DNA of 64,000 nucleotides from JBAXPV01 sp037132075. Lineage in GTDB: Bacteria; Bacteroidota; Bacteroidia; Bacteroidales; CAIXZF01. The notes under the pieces were generated by a model, which saw only the letters and a list, made by a program, of their open reading frames with translations, had not been told where the DNA came from and made no database searches. Numbering within the stretch: position 1 is the first letter of the stretch; every line of letters starts with the position of its first letter. Location: assembly GCA_037132075.1 (NCBI GenBank), contig JBAXPV010000002.1:124001-188000 (forward strand), in the 5' to 3' direction. Shown piece after piece: positions 30,521 to 42,100 of the stretch. Made by a program: the position numbers and the translations under genes.

Positions 30521-33500
30521 ATGAAGCAAATCGAATCCTATACTCCCAAGAACGCTATTCGTATCGTAACAGCAGCAGCACTTTTTGATGGTCATGATGC
30601 GGCTATCAATATAATGCGTAGGATTTTACAGTCTTCCGGGGCAGAAGTGATCCATTTAGGCCACAACCGTTCCGTTCAGGAGATCGTGGATTGTGCAGTC
30701 CAGGAGGATGTTCAGGCTATTGCAATCACATCATACCAGGGTGGGCATATGGAATTCTTTAAATACATGTTTAATCTTCTCCAGGAAAAAGGTTGTGGAC
30801 ATATAAAAATATTTGGTGGTGGGGGCGGTGTTATCCTCCCAACGGAAATAGCAGAACTTCAATCTTATGGAATTACCCGGATTTATTCTCCTGACGATGG
30901 CCGTGAAATGGGTCTTCAGGGGATGATCAACGAGCTGCTTCAACAGTCTGACTTCCCGGTTGGGGATGTTGAAAGAGCCCGAAAGGAAAACCATCGTGAT
31001 TCAAGACTTGCCAGTTTGATCACCCTTGCTGAAAACGAAGCTGATCAATTTAACACATATAGGACAGAAATCGAGCAGCTTGCAAGTAGAAAACATATCC
31101 CGGTTTTAGGAATAACAGGCACTGGAGGATCTGGAAAATCTTCTCTGGTAGATGAAATTATTCGTCGTTTCCTGGCTGATTTCAAAGACAAGTCGTTTGG
31201 AATCATTTCTGTTGACCCTTCAAAACGCAAGACTGGTGGCGCTCTTTTAGGTGATCGTATCCGAATGAATGCGATCAACAGCTCTCGTATTTATATGCGC
31301 TCCCTGGCAACCCGGCAAACGAACCTGGCCTTGTCAAAGTACATTAAAGATGCCATCTTGATTTTAAAATCTGAGGGATTTGACCTTATCATTATTGAAA
31401 CTTCCGGCATTGGCCAGAGTGATACTGAGATCGTAGATCACAGTGACCTCACACTGTATGTGATGACTCCTGAATATGGGGCTGCAACACAGCTTGAAAA
31501 AATTGACATGCTTGACTTTGCAGACATCATTGCCATCAACAAATTTGATAAACGTGGTGGTTTGGATGCTGTGCGTGATGTTAAAAAACAATACCAGCGC
31601 AATCACAAACTATTTGACCAGGAACCCGATATCATGCCAGTATACGGAACGATTGCATCACAATTCAATGATCCCGGAGTGAATCAGTTATACAGGGCAT
31701 TGGTGGATAAAATCAATGAAAGAACCGGGGCAAACATGCATTCTGATTACGTAGCGGGAGAAGAAATGTCTGAAAAGATTTACATCATTCCCCCAAAACG
31801 GACCCGTTACCTTAGTGAGATCACTGAAACAATCCGGAATTATAACCACTGGACTTTAGACCAGGCAAATGTTGCTCAGCGATTGTATAATATTTCTAAG
31901 ACAATTGAAGCAGTAAAAGCGGAAAACAATCGAATGATAAATCCTTATCAATCAGAGCATCCTGCACCAACGGTTGTCCTGAATCATTTGGACAATCTTT
32001 ACAATAACACCCTCAAAGAACTTGACCCACATAACCTCTCAATCCTTCAACACTGGGAAAAGAAAAAACAATCCTATAAAGACGAATACTATATTTATAA
32101 AGTCAGAGACAGGGAAATTATAATAGAAACACATACAGAATCCTTATCACGACTGCCAATCCCCAAAATCGCCCTACCTCGTTATGAAGCCTGGGGTGAT
32201 ATTCTCCGTTGGAATTTGCGTGAAAATGTGCCAGGGGAATTCCCTTACGCGGCAGGGGTCTTCCCATTCAAACGCGAAAATGAGGACCCAACACGTATGT
32301 TTGCCGGCGAGGGTGGCCCGGAAAGGACAAACAAAAGATTTCATTATGTAAGTCTAGGCATGCCTGCAATTCGACTATCAACTGCTTTTGATTCAGTAAC
32401 TTTGTATGGGAATGACCCGGATATCAGACCAGATATTTATGGAAAAATCGGAAACTCAGGTGTATCAATTGCCTGCCTTGATGATGCAAAAAAACTGTAT
32501 TCTGGTTTTAATCTGATGCTTCAGAACACTTCTGTTTCAATGACCATTAATGGTCCAGCTCCTACCCTTGTTGGATATTTTATGAATGCTGCCATTGATC
32601 AGCAATGTGAGTTATGGCTCAGAGAACAAGGACTTGTTGAAGAAACAGAAAAGAAAATTGAAAAATACTATCATGAAAAAGGCGTGATCCGTCCTAAATA
32701 CCAGGGGGATCTCCCGCAGGGAAATGATGGACTGGGCTTACTCCTTTTGGGAATGCCGGGTGACAAAGTTGTCCCCTCGGATGTATATGCCAGAATAAAA
32801 ACCGATACACTTTCTGCTGTAAGAGGAACTGTTCAGGCTGATATTCTGAAAGAAGACCAGGCGCAGAACACCTGCATCTTCTCTACAGATTTTGCTTTAA
32901 AAATGATGGGTGACATCCAGGATTATTTCATTCAAAAAAATGTCAGAAATTTCTATTCAGTCTCTATATCAGGATATCATATCGCTGAAGCCGGTGCTAA
33001 CCCCATTTCACAACTTGCTTTTACGCTTGCCAATGGCTTTACTTTCGTAGAGTACTACAGCTCAAGAGGTATGGACATCGATAAATTTGCACCTAACCTT
33101 AGTTTCTTTTTCTCAAACGGGATTGATCCTGAATATTCAGTTATGGGCAGGGTTGCCAGGCTGATCTGGGCTAAAGCAATGAAATACAAATACAAAGCTA
33201 ACTCAAGGGCCCAAATGTTAAAATACCATATCCAGACATCCGGGCGCTCCTTGCATGCCCAGGAGATCGACTTTAATGACATCAGGACTACCCTTCAGGC
33301 GCTTTATGCGATTTATGACAATTGTAACTCATTACATACCAATGCTTATGATGAGGCTATCACCACACCCACTGAAGAAAGCGTTAGAAGAGCAATGGCA
33401 ATACAAATGATTATCAATCATGAACTTGGCCTAGCAAAAAACCAAAACCCTTTGCAAGGGAGTTTCATTATTGAAGAATTAACAGACCTTGTTGAAGAAG

Positions 33501-33922
33501 CTGTCATGTTAGAATTTGACCGAATTTCTGAGCGTGGTGGCGTTTTAGGTGCCATGGAAACGATGTATCAAAGAAGTAAGATCCAGGAAGAATCACTCTA
33601 TTATGAAACCCTGAAACACACAGGCAAACTTCCAATCATGGGGGTGAATACATTTCTTTCCAGCAAAGGGTCCCCTACTATAATTCCTACAGAAGTGATT
33701 CGTGCTACTGAAGATGAAAAACAATACCAGATAGATATGCTTGAACAATTACATCTGGCTTTCCCTGAGGAATCAAATAAACACCTGCTTAATCTTCAAA
33801 AAACAGCTGTTCATAATGAGAATATTTTTGATGCTTTAATGGAAGCGTCAAAATATTGCTCAATCGGACAAATCACTTCCGCATTATTTGAAGTTGGTGG
33901 GCAGTACCGCCGCAATATGTAA
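30521..33922 (+). CDS. icmF: Fused isobutyryl-CoA mutase (IcmF)
   Basis: ATG 30521 is preferred over the TTG two codons upstream. Order of domains over 1133 residues: B12-binding (about 10-140, with FDGHDAAINIM carrying the cobalt-ligand His), MeaB-type GTPase chaperone (about 185-420; Walker A GTGGSGKSS, VDPSKRKTGGALLGDRIRM, NKFDKRG), then the large TIM-barrel mutase domain (about 560-1133; FPYAAGVFPFKRENEDPTRMFAGEG). This order is diagnostic of IcmF, which interconverts isobutyryl-CoA and butyryl-CoA and couples GTP hydrolysis to cofactor loading. It links valine breakdown with the butyryl-CoA genes around it. Confidence 0.93.
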   Translation: MKQIESYTPKNAIRIVTAAALFDGHDAAINIMRRILQSSGAEVIHLGHNRSVQEIVDCAVQEDVQAIAITSYQGGHMEFFKYMFNLLQEKGCGHIKIFGGGGGVILPTEIAELQSYGITRIYSPDDGREMGLQGMINELLQQSDFPVGDVERARKENHRDSRLASLITLAENEADQFNTYRTEIEQLASRKHIPVLGITGTGGSGKSSLVDEIIRRFLADFKDKSFGIISVDPSKRKTGGALLGDRIRMNAINSSRIYMRSLATRQTNLALSKYIKDAILILKSEGFDLIIIETSGIGQSDTEIVDHSDLTLYVMTPEYGAATQLEKIDMLDFADIIAINKFDKRGGLDAVRDVKKQYQRNHKLFDQEPDIMPVYGTIASQFNDPGVNQLYRALVDKINERTGANMHSDYVAGEEMSEKIYIIPPKRTRYLSEITETIRNYNHWTLDQANVAQRLYNISKTIEAVKAENNRMINPYQSEHPAPTVVLNHLDNLYNNTLKELDPHNLSILQHWEKKKQSYKDEYYIYKVRDREIIIETHTESLSRLPIPKIALPRYEAWGDILRWNLRENVPGEFPYAAGVFPFKRENEDPTRMFAGEGGPERTNKRFHYVSLGMPAIRLSTAFDSVTLYGNDPDIRPDIYGKIGNSGVSIACLDDAKKLYSGFNLMLQNTSVSMTINGPAPTLVGYFMNAAIDQQCELWLREQGLVEETEKKIEKYYHEKGVIRPKYQGDLPQGNDGLGLLLLGMPGDKVVPSDVYARIKTDTLSAVRGTVQADILKEDQAQNTCIFSTDFALKMMGDIQDYFIQKNVRNFYSVSISGYHIAEAGANPISQLAFTLANGFTFVEYYSSRGMDIDKFAPNLSFFFSNGIDPEYSVMGRVARLIWAKAMKYKYKANSRAQMLKYHIQTSGRSLHAQEIDFNDIRTTLQALYAIYDNCNSLHTNAYDEAITTPTEESVRRAMAIQMIINHELGLAKNQNPLQGSFIIEELTDLVEEAVMLEFDRISERGGVLGAMETMYQRSKIQEESLYYETLKHTGKLPIMGVNTFLSSKGSPTIIPTEVIRATEDEKQYQIDMLEQLHLAFPEESNKHLLNLQKTAVHNENIFDALMEASKYCSIGQITSALFEVGGQYRRNM

Positions 33923-33958
33923 TTTACACAAGCCTTAATAAAACCTACAACCAAGCAC

Positions 33959-35038
33959 ATGAACACCTTCAACATCCTCGTAGTCAACCCAAAAGACAGG
34001 CTAACCCAGATTGCTTTGTATGATGAATTTAAACTTCAATTCCTGATAAACCGCAAACACAGCGGTGAGGAGTTGTCTTATTTTAAGACAATGACAGATC
34101 AGGTTGAATTTCGTAAGAACATTGTCATCAATGAAGTAAAAAACAATGACTTTGATTTTTCAGACCTCAGAATTGTGATTTCAAGAGGTGGTTTGATTCG
34201 ACCAGTTAAATCCGGAGTGTATGAAATGAATGAAGCCTTGAGGCACGACCTGACATTCAGCCCTGTAGGAGACGACATTATCAATATTGGAGGATTGCTT
34301 GCTGATGCCATTTCTGCGGAATTTCCTGGGGTAAAAGCTTTAATTGCAGAACCAACTGTTGTTGATGAACTTGAACCGATTGCCCGGATCACAGGTTATC
34401 CTGAATTGAGCCGAAAATCAATATTCCATGCCTTAAGTCAAAAAGGAGTTGCAAAGAGACATGCTGAATCACAATCAAAAAAATATGAAGACCTCAACCT
34501 TATTGTAGTTCATATGGGAAACGGCACTACAGTCGGTGCTCATGAGAAAGGCAGAGTGATTGATGTCAATCAGGGGTTTGATGGTGATGGGCCCTTTAGT
34601 GCGATCAGAAGTGGAACTTTACCCATGGGTGAAGTTGTAAAACTTTGCTATAGTGGGAAAAAGACGAAGGAAGAAATGCTTTGCCTGCTTACCCAATGCG
34701 GTGGGTTGAATGCACATTTGGGTACTACCAATATTTCTGAAATTGAAAAGCGAATTGAAAACAACGATACACACGCGAAAATTGTGATGGAAGCAATGGC
34801 TTACCAAATCGCAAAAGCTATTGGAGAAATGTATGCCGTTTTAAAAGCAAATGTCAATGCAATCCTAATTACCGGAGAACTTGCTCATAGCGAATTTGTT
34901 ATACATAAAATCCTGGAACATGTGGAACAATTTGCTCCAGTTTTTGTTTATCCTGGCGATAACGACGTCCTGGCTCTTGCTGCAAATGCAAACCGGGTGC
35001 TTAAAGGAGACATGAACATATTAGAATACCCTAGTTAA
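33959..35038 (+). CDS. buk: Butyrate kinase
   Basis: 359 residues of the ASKHA acetate/butyrate kinase family. Seen: N-terminal ILVVNPKDRLTQIALYD, the phosphate loop HMGNGTTVGAHEKGRVIDVNQGFDGDGPFS, and LITGELAHSEFV. It makes ATP and butyrate (or isobutyrate) from the acyl phosphate. It lies 37 bp after icmF, suggesting use of isobutyryl/butyryl phosphate. No phosphotransbutyrylase gene is visible in the window. Confidence 0.92.
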   Translation: MNTFNILVVNPKDRLTQIALYDEFKLQFLINRKHSGEELSYFKTMTDQVEFRKNIVINEVKNNDFDFSDLRIVISRGGLIRPVKSGVYEMNEALRHDLTFSPVGDDIINIGGLLADAISAEFPGVKALIAEPTVVDELEPIARITGYPELSRKSIFHALSQKGVAKRHAESQSKKYEDLNLIVVHMGNGTTVGAHEKGRVIDVNQGFDGDGPFSAIRSGTLPMGEVVKLCYSGKKTKEEMLCLLTQCGGLNAHLGTTNISEIEKRIENNDTHAKIVMEAMAYQIAKAIGEMYAVLKANVNAILITGELAHSEFVIHKILEHVEQFAPVFVYPGDNDVLALAANANRVLKGDMNILEYPS

Positions 35039-35040
35039 AA

Positions 35041-35883
35041 ATGATTCTGAGGCCAATATTAACAGGAAACCTTAAACTTGACGGCGGAGCCATGTTTGGC
35101 ATCGTTCCAAAAGTAATCTGGAGTAAATTGTATCCTGCTGACGAAAACAACCTTTGTAATTGGGCCATGCGTTGCCTACTCATCAAGGATGGAGACCGTA
35201 AGATCTTAATCGATAATGGCATCGGGGACAAACAATCTGATAAATTTTTTGGACTCTATTACCTGAATGGAGAAGACAGTCTTTTAGGATCTCTCGAAAA
35301 AGAAGGGATTAAAGCTGAAGAAATTACGGATGTCATTCTGACCCATCTTCATTTTGATCATTGTGGTGGCAGTGTTCGCTGGAATACTGAAAAGTCGGGA
35401 TACCAGCTGACTTTTCCAAACGCAATACATTATGTCAGTAAAAGACATTGGGACTGGGCCTTAAATCCAAATAAGCGTGAAAAAGCCTCATTTCTGATGG
35501 AAAATATAATTCCGATACAAGAATCCGGAAAATTGGTATTACTGGAGGAGGATACAACTTTGTATTCCAATATTTTACTGAAACAATTTCACGGACACAC
35601 TGATGGTCAGTTGATACCGCACATCACTTACCAGGGAAAAACAATAGTTTATATGGCAGATTTGTTACCATCAGCCGCCCACATCCCCCTTCCTTTCGTA
35701 ATGAGTTATGATACAAGGCCTTTGACTACTTTGGATGAAAAAACACAATTCCTTCAGGAAGCCGTAGATAACAATTACATCCTCTTTTTCGAACATGACC
35801 TTTATCACGAATGCTGTACTGTTACTGTAACTGACAAAGGAATAAGGCCGGCTAACTACCTTTCCTTAAATGAACTATCATAG
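35041..35883 (+). CDS. MBL-fold metallo-hydrolase
   Basis: 280 residues with the metallo-beta-lactamase metal motif THLHFDHCGG, a later FHGHTDGQLIPH, and YMADLLPS with the bridging Asp. No signal peptide. It begins two bases after the butyrate kinase stop, so it is probably co-transcribed. Substrate unknown; many members hydrolyse lactones or thioesters. Confidence 0.85.
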   Translation: MILRPILTGNLKLDGGAMFGIVPKVIWSKLYPADENNLCNWAMRCLLIKDGDRKILIDNGIGDKQSDKFFGLYYLNGEDSLLGSLEKEGIKAEEITDVILTHLHFDHCGGSVRWNTEKSGYQLTFPNAIHYVSKRHWDWALNPNKREKASFLMENIIPIQESGKLVLLEEDTTLYSNILLKQFHGHTDGQLIPHITYQGKTIVYMADLLPSAAHIPLPFVMSYDTRPLTTLDEKTQFLQEAVDNNYILFFEHDLYHECCTVTVTDKGIRPANYLSLNELS

Positions 35884-35934
35884 AAGGCAGGGATACTACT
35901 CACAATCACTTGTTCAAATATTATAAAAAAGAGA

Positions 35935-35966
35935 TTACATTTTCTTCAACTTAATGTATATCTTTG
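35935..35966 (+). promoter_or_regulatory. Promoter of the giant secreted protein gene
   Basis: TATCTTTG at 35959-35966 matches TAnnTTTG, with TTA at 35935 about 21 bp upstream as an imperfect -33. The leader is about 190 nt and contains a hairpin CCATCTC/GAGATGG at 36047-36069. The 281-bp gap holds nothing else that I recognise. Confidence 0.5.
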
Positions 35967-36164
35967 TACTATTATTATTGAACACACCATAACAACTACT
36001 TAACTAAGAATGCTCTTAATGGATTCTGCCCCAGAACACCAGAGCGCCATCTCGGTATTTAAGAGATGGAACAAATTATCTGTGTTCCCACAAACCCTCA
36101 TCATTGGAAGGGCAGCCCACTTTACCTTTTCTCAAAAGCTAATCACAAACTAAATCAATACATT

Positions 36165-39100
36165 ATGAAAAAGCTATTTTACGCTTTAATTTTATTTTGC
36201 TTCACACTTAGCCTTAATTCAGCATTCAGCCAGAATATTCTGATTAACCCTGTTATTTCCAATGTTAGTTGCAATGGAAACAACAATGGGGATATTCATA
36301 TAAGCCCCTCAGGCGGAGTAACACCCTACATCTATAATTGGGCAGGACCTAGCGGCTTTTCATCTTCATTACAGAATATTGCCTCGTTGGCTCCAGGTAG
36401 TTATAACCTGACTGTTACTGATTTCGCTTCCTCAACAGTCACGGCAACCTATACAGTAACAGAACCTCAAATTTTAAATGTTACAGGAAATATAACAAAT
36501 GTCTCTTGTTTTGGATTCAGCTCTGGCTCCGTTGATATTTCAGTTAACGGTGGAACAGCTCCATTTAACTATTATTGGTCAAGCGGAGAAACAACACAAA
36601 ATCTCACAGGAAAACCTGCTGGTACATATTCATTGATTGTAATTGATTTTAAAGGGTGCATGAAAGTCACTTCTTATATAATTACTGAGCCTCAGTTGCT
36701 AACGGTGTCTGGAGTCATTGATTCTGTTAATTGTTATGGAGGAAATGACGGAAGCATCAATTTAAGTGTCAACGGAGGGACAGCCCCTTTCAATTTTGGC
36801 TGGTCAAATCTTTCGATCACCCAGAACATTAACGGATTATCCTCTGGTATTTATAGCGTAACAGTTACTGATGCTCACTTGTGTAGCCTTATAAAAAGCT
36901 ATCACGTGTATCAGCCTGATTCACTGTGGATTAGTGGCCAATTAACGAATATCAGTTGTCATGGTTTTGCAAATGGCTCAGTCGACATTACAGTTCATGG
37001 CGGTACTTCACCAGACTATTACTCTTGGTCAAATGCCACAATAACTCAAGATTTGTTCAATGTCGTCCCAAATACATATACAGTTACCGTATCTGATTAC
37101 CATAATTGCACTAAAATTAAGAGTTTCATTATTACTGAACCTGCATTGTTAGCCATTGGTGGAACTGCCAGCGACAACACTTGCTATGCTGCTCACAATG
37201 GGAGTATCACTACCAACGTTAGTGGAGGAACCCTTGCATATCAGTATTTATGGTCTAATGCTGCCACCACGCCAAGTCTTTCAGGTCTTATTGCAGATTC
37301 TTATAATCTGACCGTTACTGACGCCCATGGCTGTATTGCAACGCATGGCTTTGTAATTAATGAACCTGCCGAGCTAATTGCAATCAGTGGGAGCATTTCA
37401 AATGTCACCTGCCCTTCAGGAAGTAATGGTCAAATCAATCTAAGTTTAAGCGGTGGAAGCAATCCTTACTCAATCGCCTGGAGCAATCTGACTACACTTA
37501 ATCCTTTAACGGCAATTACGGCAGGGAATTACGAAGTTACAGTAACAGATGCTGGACTTGCCTGCAGTGTTAAGAATTTTCTCGTTTCTCAACCAGCCCC
37601 ATTTACGCTTAACCCTGTGGCAATAAACGTAAGCTGCTTTGGTGGAAACAATGGATCTGTTATTACAAATATCACTGGCGCCACACCTGCTTATACTTAT
37701 AATTGGAGTGGCCCGCTCGGATTTAGTTCAACCGTTGATGATATTTCAAACCTGATTAGCGGAAACTATCTTCTCACAATAACCGACTTAAATTCTTGTA
37801 CAAAAACTACAAATTTTAATATTACTCAACCAAATCTGCTCACTGTTACAGGTATAGTAACTGATGTCGCTTGTCATGCTGCCACAACAGGAAGCATCGA
37901 CATTACCGTGCTTGGAGGCAATCCTGCCTATAATATCAATTGGAGCAATGGTGCTCACACAGAAGACTTGATTGGCATTGGAATTGGAACCTTCAATGTA
38001 TCTGTTACCGACCAACTGGGTTGCACGGTTTCATCTGCATGGACTTTAACCCAGCCCAGCGGAATTGTCGTAACACTGGATTCGTTGAAAAATGCAATTT
38101 GTCCAGGTGGTAATAGCGGAAAAATCTATGTTTCTGTTAACGGTGGCGTTACACCATATACATACTTATGGAGCGATGGGTCGGCTCTTGAAGACCGACC
38201 AACACTGATTGCAGGAACCTATCACCTTACTGTGACCGATCACAATTTTTGCACATTAGTTTCAACTTATACCATCACTGCCCCTGCTGATTTTGTCATT
38301 ACCCCCACCCTTACAAATATTGATTGTCATGGGAATGCAAACGGGGCAATAAACCTTGTGATTACAGGGGGCACTCCTGCATATTCCTATCTCTGGAATA
38401 ACAATGCAACTTCTATGGATATCACAAATCTAACTGCCGGTACCTATACAATAACGGTGACTGATTCTAAGGCATGTTCCTATACTCATTCATACGAAAT
38501 CACCCAGCCTGATGTCCTTAACATCATGGGTAACACAACAAACCCAAGCTGTTATCAATTCACTAACGGTTCTATCTTAACGCTGACTAGTGGAGGAACC
38601 TCACCTTTTACCTATCATTGGAATGACAATGTAACAAGTCCCAACCGGACTGGAATATCGTCAGGCACCTATCATGTTACTGTAACAGATTACAACGGAT
38701 GCACTGACATAGAAGCATTTACACTTATCAACCCGCAAATTATTAGCGGAAATATTAATACCCCTACCCAAAATCTGACCTGCAGCGGCAATTCAATTAT
38801 ACCAATCTCATTTACAGCTGATTACTATACTGCTTTACAAACCAGTACATCCTGGACTCGCGATCAATCAATGCTTGGCGGAAGCATTCAGATGCAAGGT
38901 TCAGGTGTTATTAGTGGATCCCTTATGAATTGGACTCCAAACGACATTACAGTGACTTTCACCATAATTCCTTCTGCAAATGGTTGCGAGGGTCCCTCTT
39001 TAACTGCTAGTGTTCTTGTTCCTCACGGCTTGCGTGACTCCATTGTCATCGACAGTGCGATTAAATGTAATGGAGGTCTGGCGAAAGTTTCCATTTACCC

Positions 39101-42100
39101 ATACAACGGAACACCGCCATACATCGGAGGCGGAACTTACTATTTAACAGCAGGAAGCCATGTAGTAAGTATTAGCGACAATGCTGGTTGTATGGTAAAT
39201 GAGGTAATACAAATAATTGAGCCAACTGCACTTATGTTAACCCATGATGCCATAAACTCAAATTGTAGTTACAGCCAGGAAGGGAGTATTCTACTTTCTA
39301 CTTCAGGAGGCACACCACCATATAATTGGCTGTGGAATGATGGCAGTACCAGCGAAAGCAGGAACAACCTTAGTCCAGGGATTTATACTGTAACAGCAAC
39401 GGATGCAAATTCATGCAGTATCACGCAAGCAATTACTGTTAACTACAATTACAGCTCCCCCAATGCAGAATTATCAGCCTCTACCTATGTATGTACTGGA
39501 AATGCGCACACTTTTACATTGACGCTCACTGGCACCCCTCCGTTCGCAGTAACCTACACTGATGGAGCTCAGTTTTATACTATAAACGACATTCAAACAA
39601 ATGTTTATACTTTTGACAGGAATATTTATGGCAACAGCATTTATTTTTTAATATCAGTACAAGATGCTCATTGTAACGCAGAAATATTGAACAGTCAGGC
39701 TGTGCTCGTATTGGTTTATCCTTTGCCTACTGCAGAAATAGTTAGCCCTGACCCTATTTGTTCCGGAGATTCCGCTCATATTAAAATATTACTAACAGGG
39801 ACTGCTCCCTGGACAATAACCTATTCCGACGGTTCAGATCATACAATCAGTAACATTCTTACTTCTCCTTATTTTCTGAATGTAACAGCAACTACGACAA
39901 AATCTTATCAGCTTTCAGTTCTTGCTGATGCCAATTGTTATGGTAATAACCTTGGAAATGCGGTAACACTTGTAGTTCACAGCAGACCATCAGCATCAAT
40001 GGAGGGGATTACTTTTACGCGTTGTTACGGAACTTCTGCCGCTATTCCAATTCACTTCACAGGTACTCCGCCATGGTCGTTTAGCTTTACAGATGGTGTA
40101 AATATTTATTCTCAGGGCGCTGTTATGACATCTCCCTACTACTTCGACATTAGTCCTGAAGCATCAGCCACTTATACCCTTGTTAGTGTGCAGGACGCTC
40201 ATTGTCCAGGGACTGTTTCAGGCCAAACAATTGTGAATATTAATCCCAGACCTGTCGCAAACTGGAATGGGTCCCTTGATACCGTTTGTGAAAGCAATGG
40301 CGGTACATTTAGTATTAATCTCAGTGGGACTCCTCCATGGCATATCAGTTGGTATGACGTGAGTCAACATTCAGCAAATAATATCATGTCTTCCCCTTTT
40401 ACTTTTAATGCAAATCCTTTATTCTCAACAAACTTCGTTATAACAGCTCTGAATGATGTCAATTGCCCTGCATCAGCTGTTGGCCAAACCCTTCCCGTTT
40501 TTGTTGATGAAACACCGACGGCTGTTCTTGTGTCTCACTCTGCAATGTGTTCATCAACAGGTGGTGATTTAAAAGTTAATCTTACAGGGGTCGCTCCCTG
40601 GGAGCTAAGTTGGAGTGATGGTTCTGGAAGTCATGTGGAAACCAATATTCTCGCGACACCATATTATATTCATGTATCGCCACTTGACACCACAACTTAC
40701 TTTTTACTGACTGTTACTGACAAGTATTGTACTGGAACTGTTGAAAATAACTCCATAACAGTGATCGTACACCCCTCTCCTGTAGCCACAGTAAGTGGAC
40801 TTTCTCCTGAAATGAAGGCTTGCCAGGGTACTGCGATCCAAATCACTCCAAATTTTGCAGTTGGGACTCCCGCCTATTCCATGCTATTCCTCGATGCAAA
40901 CATGAATGACCTTGTGTATAACAACCTGCACCAAGGGGATGTTGTTACTTTTAACCCTCCTGTTATTCCGAACGACTATTCCTATAAACTAGTTTCAATA
41001 ACAGACAGCAACGGATGTTTTATCAATTTTAACATGCCTTTTAATCTTAAGGTAAATGCAACACCTATTGTTGATGCCGGACCTGATGTCAGTCTCAATC
41101 TGGGCGATTCTATAGCTTTGCAAGGGTCCTACATCTCTTCAACAGTTCCTACTTCTATTTTGTGGTCACCGGCAAGTTATTTAAGTAACGCCAATAATTT
41201 GCACCCTTATGCCAAACCTATCGCAACAACACTGTATAGTCTTTTTGTAACAGATTCGAATGGTTGCCAGGGCGTTGACCAGGTTGAAGTAACAATGATC
41301 ATTGAACAAGCTGTTTTTGGGTATGTGAAATATGATAATGCAGTAAAAACGCCACTAAGTGGAATCAATGTAATTTTACTAAATTCCCTTGGGGTTCATC
41401 TGGATTCAACAATGACAAACTCAACTGGATATTACGAATTAACAGGAATCACAAACGGGAACTATTCTTTATTATTGAAAACCGACAGACCTTGGATGCT
41501 TCAGAATGCCACTGATGCCCTGTTGATTCTGAAACATTTTGTTCAGATTGCACCATTGACTGGTGTTCGTTTAAAAGCTGCAAATGTTGACGGACAAGGT
41601 CCTGCAAATTCCACCGATGCATTACTTGTTGCCAAGAGATTTACCGGACAGGTAACCTCCTTCAATATTGGCAATTGGGTATTTGAGACTGTAAATTTCA
41701 GTATACCTTCTACTGTATACCAGCATAACATTAAAGGATTGTGTTCAGGTGATGTTAACGGATCCTCAATTCCTTCTGCAAAAATTGCAAGCCAATTAAA
41801 CCTGGAGCAAAGTAATGAACTTGCTATTGAGCCCGGCAAGCTATTTACCATCCCTGTGCGTATCAATAAAACAATTTCTTTAGGGGCAGCTTCACTCATC
41901 CTTTATTTCCCTGCAGAGAAGCTTGATATCTCTGAGGTAACAATGCCTTCATCAGGAGAATCACCCGTTTATAACATTACCAACAACGAATTACGCCTGG
42001 CTTGGTTTAGTTTATCACCGGCGAACCTCATCGAGAATGACATTTTATTCAACATTAGTGCACGTTTGAAACATAATTGTACAGCTGAAAGTGTTCATTT

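Noticed and set aside
36066..36164. Upstream ATG of the giant secreted protein
   Set aside because: It would put 33 residues in front of the signal peptide and overlaps a leader hairpin. ATG 36165 is the sensible start.
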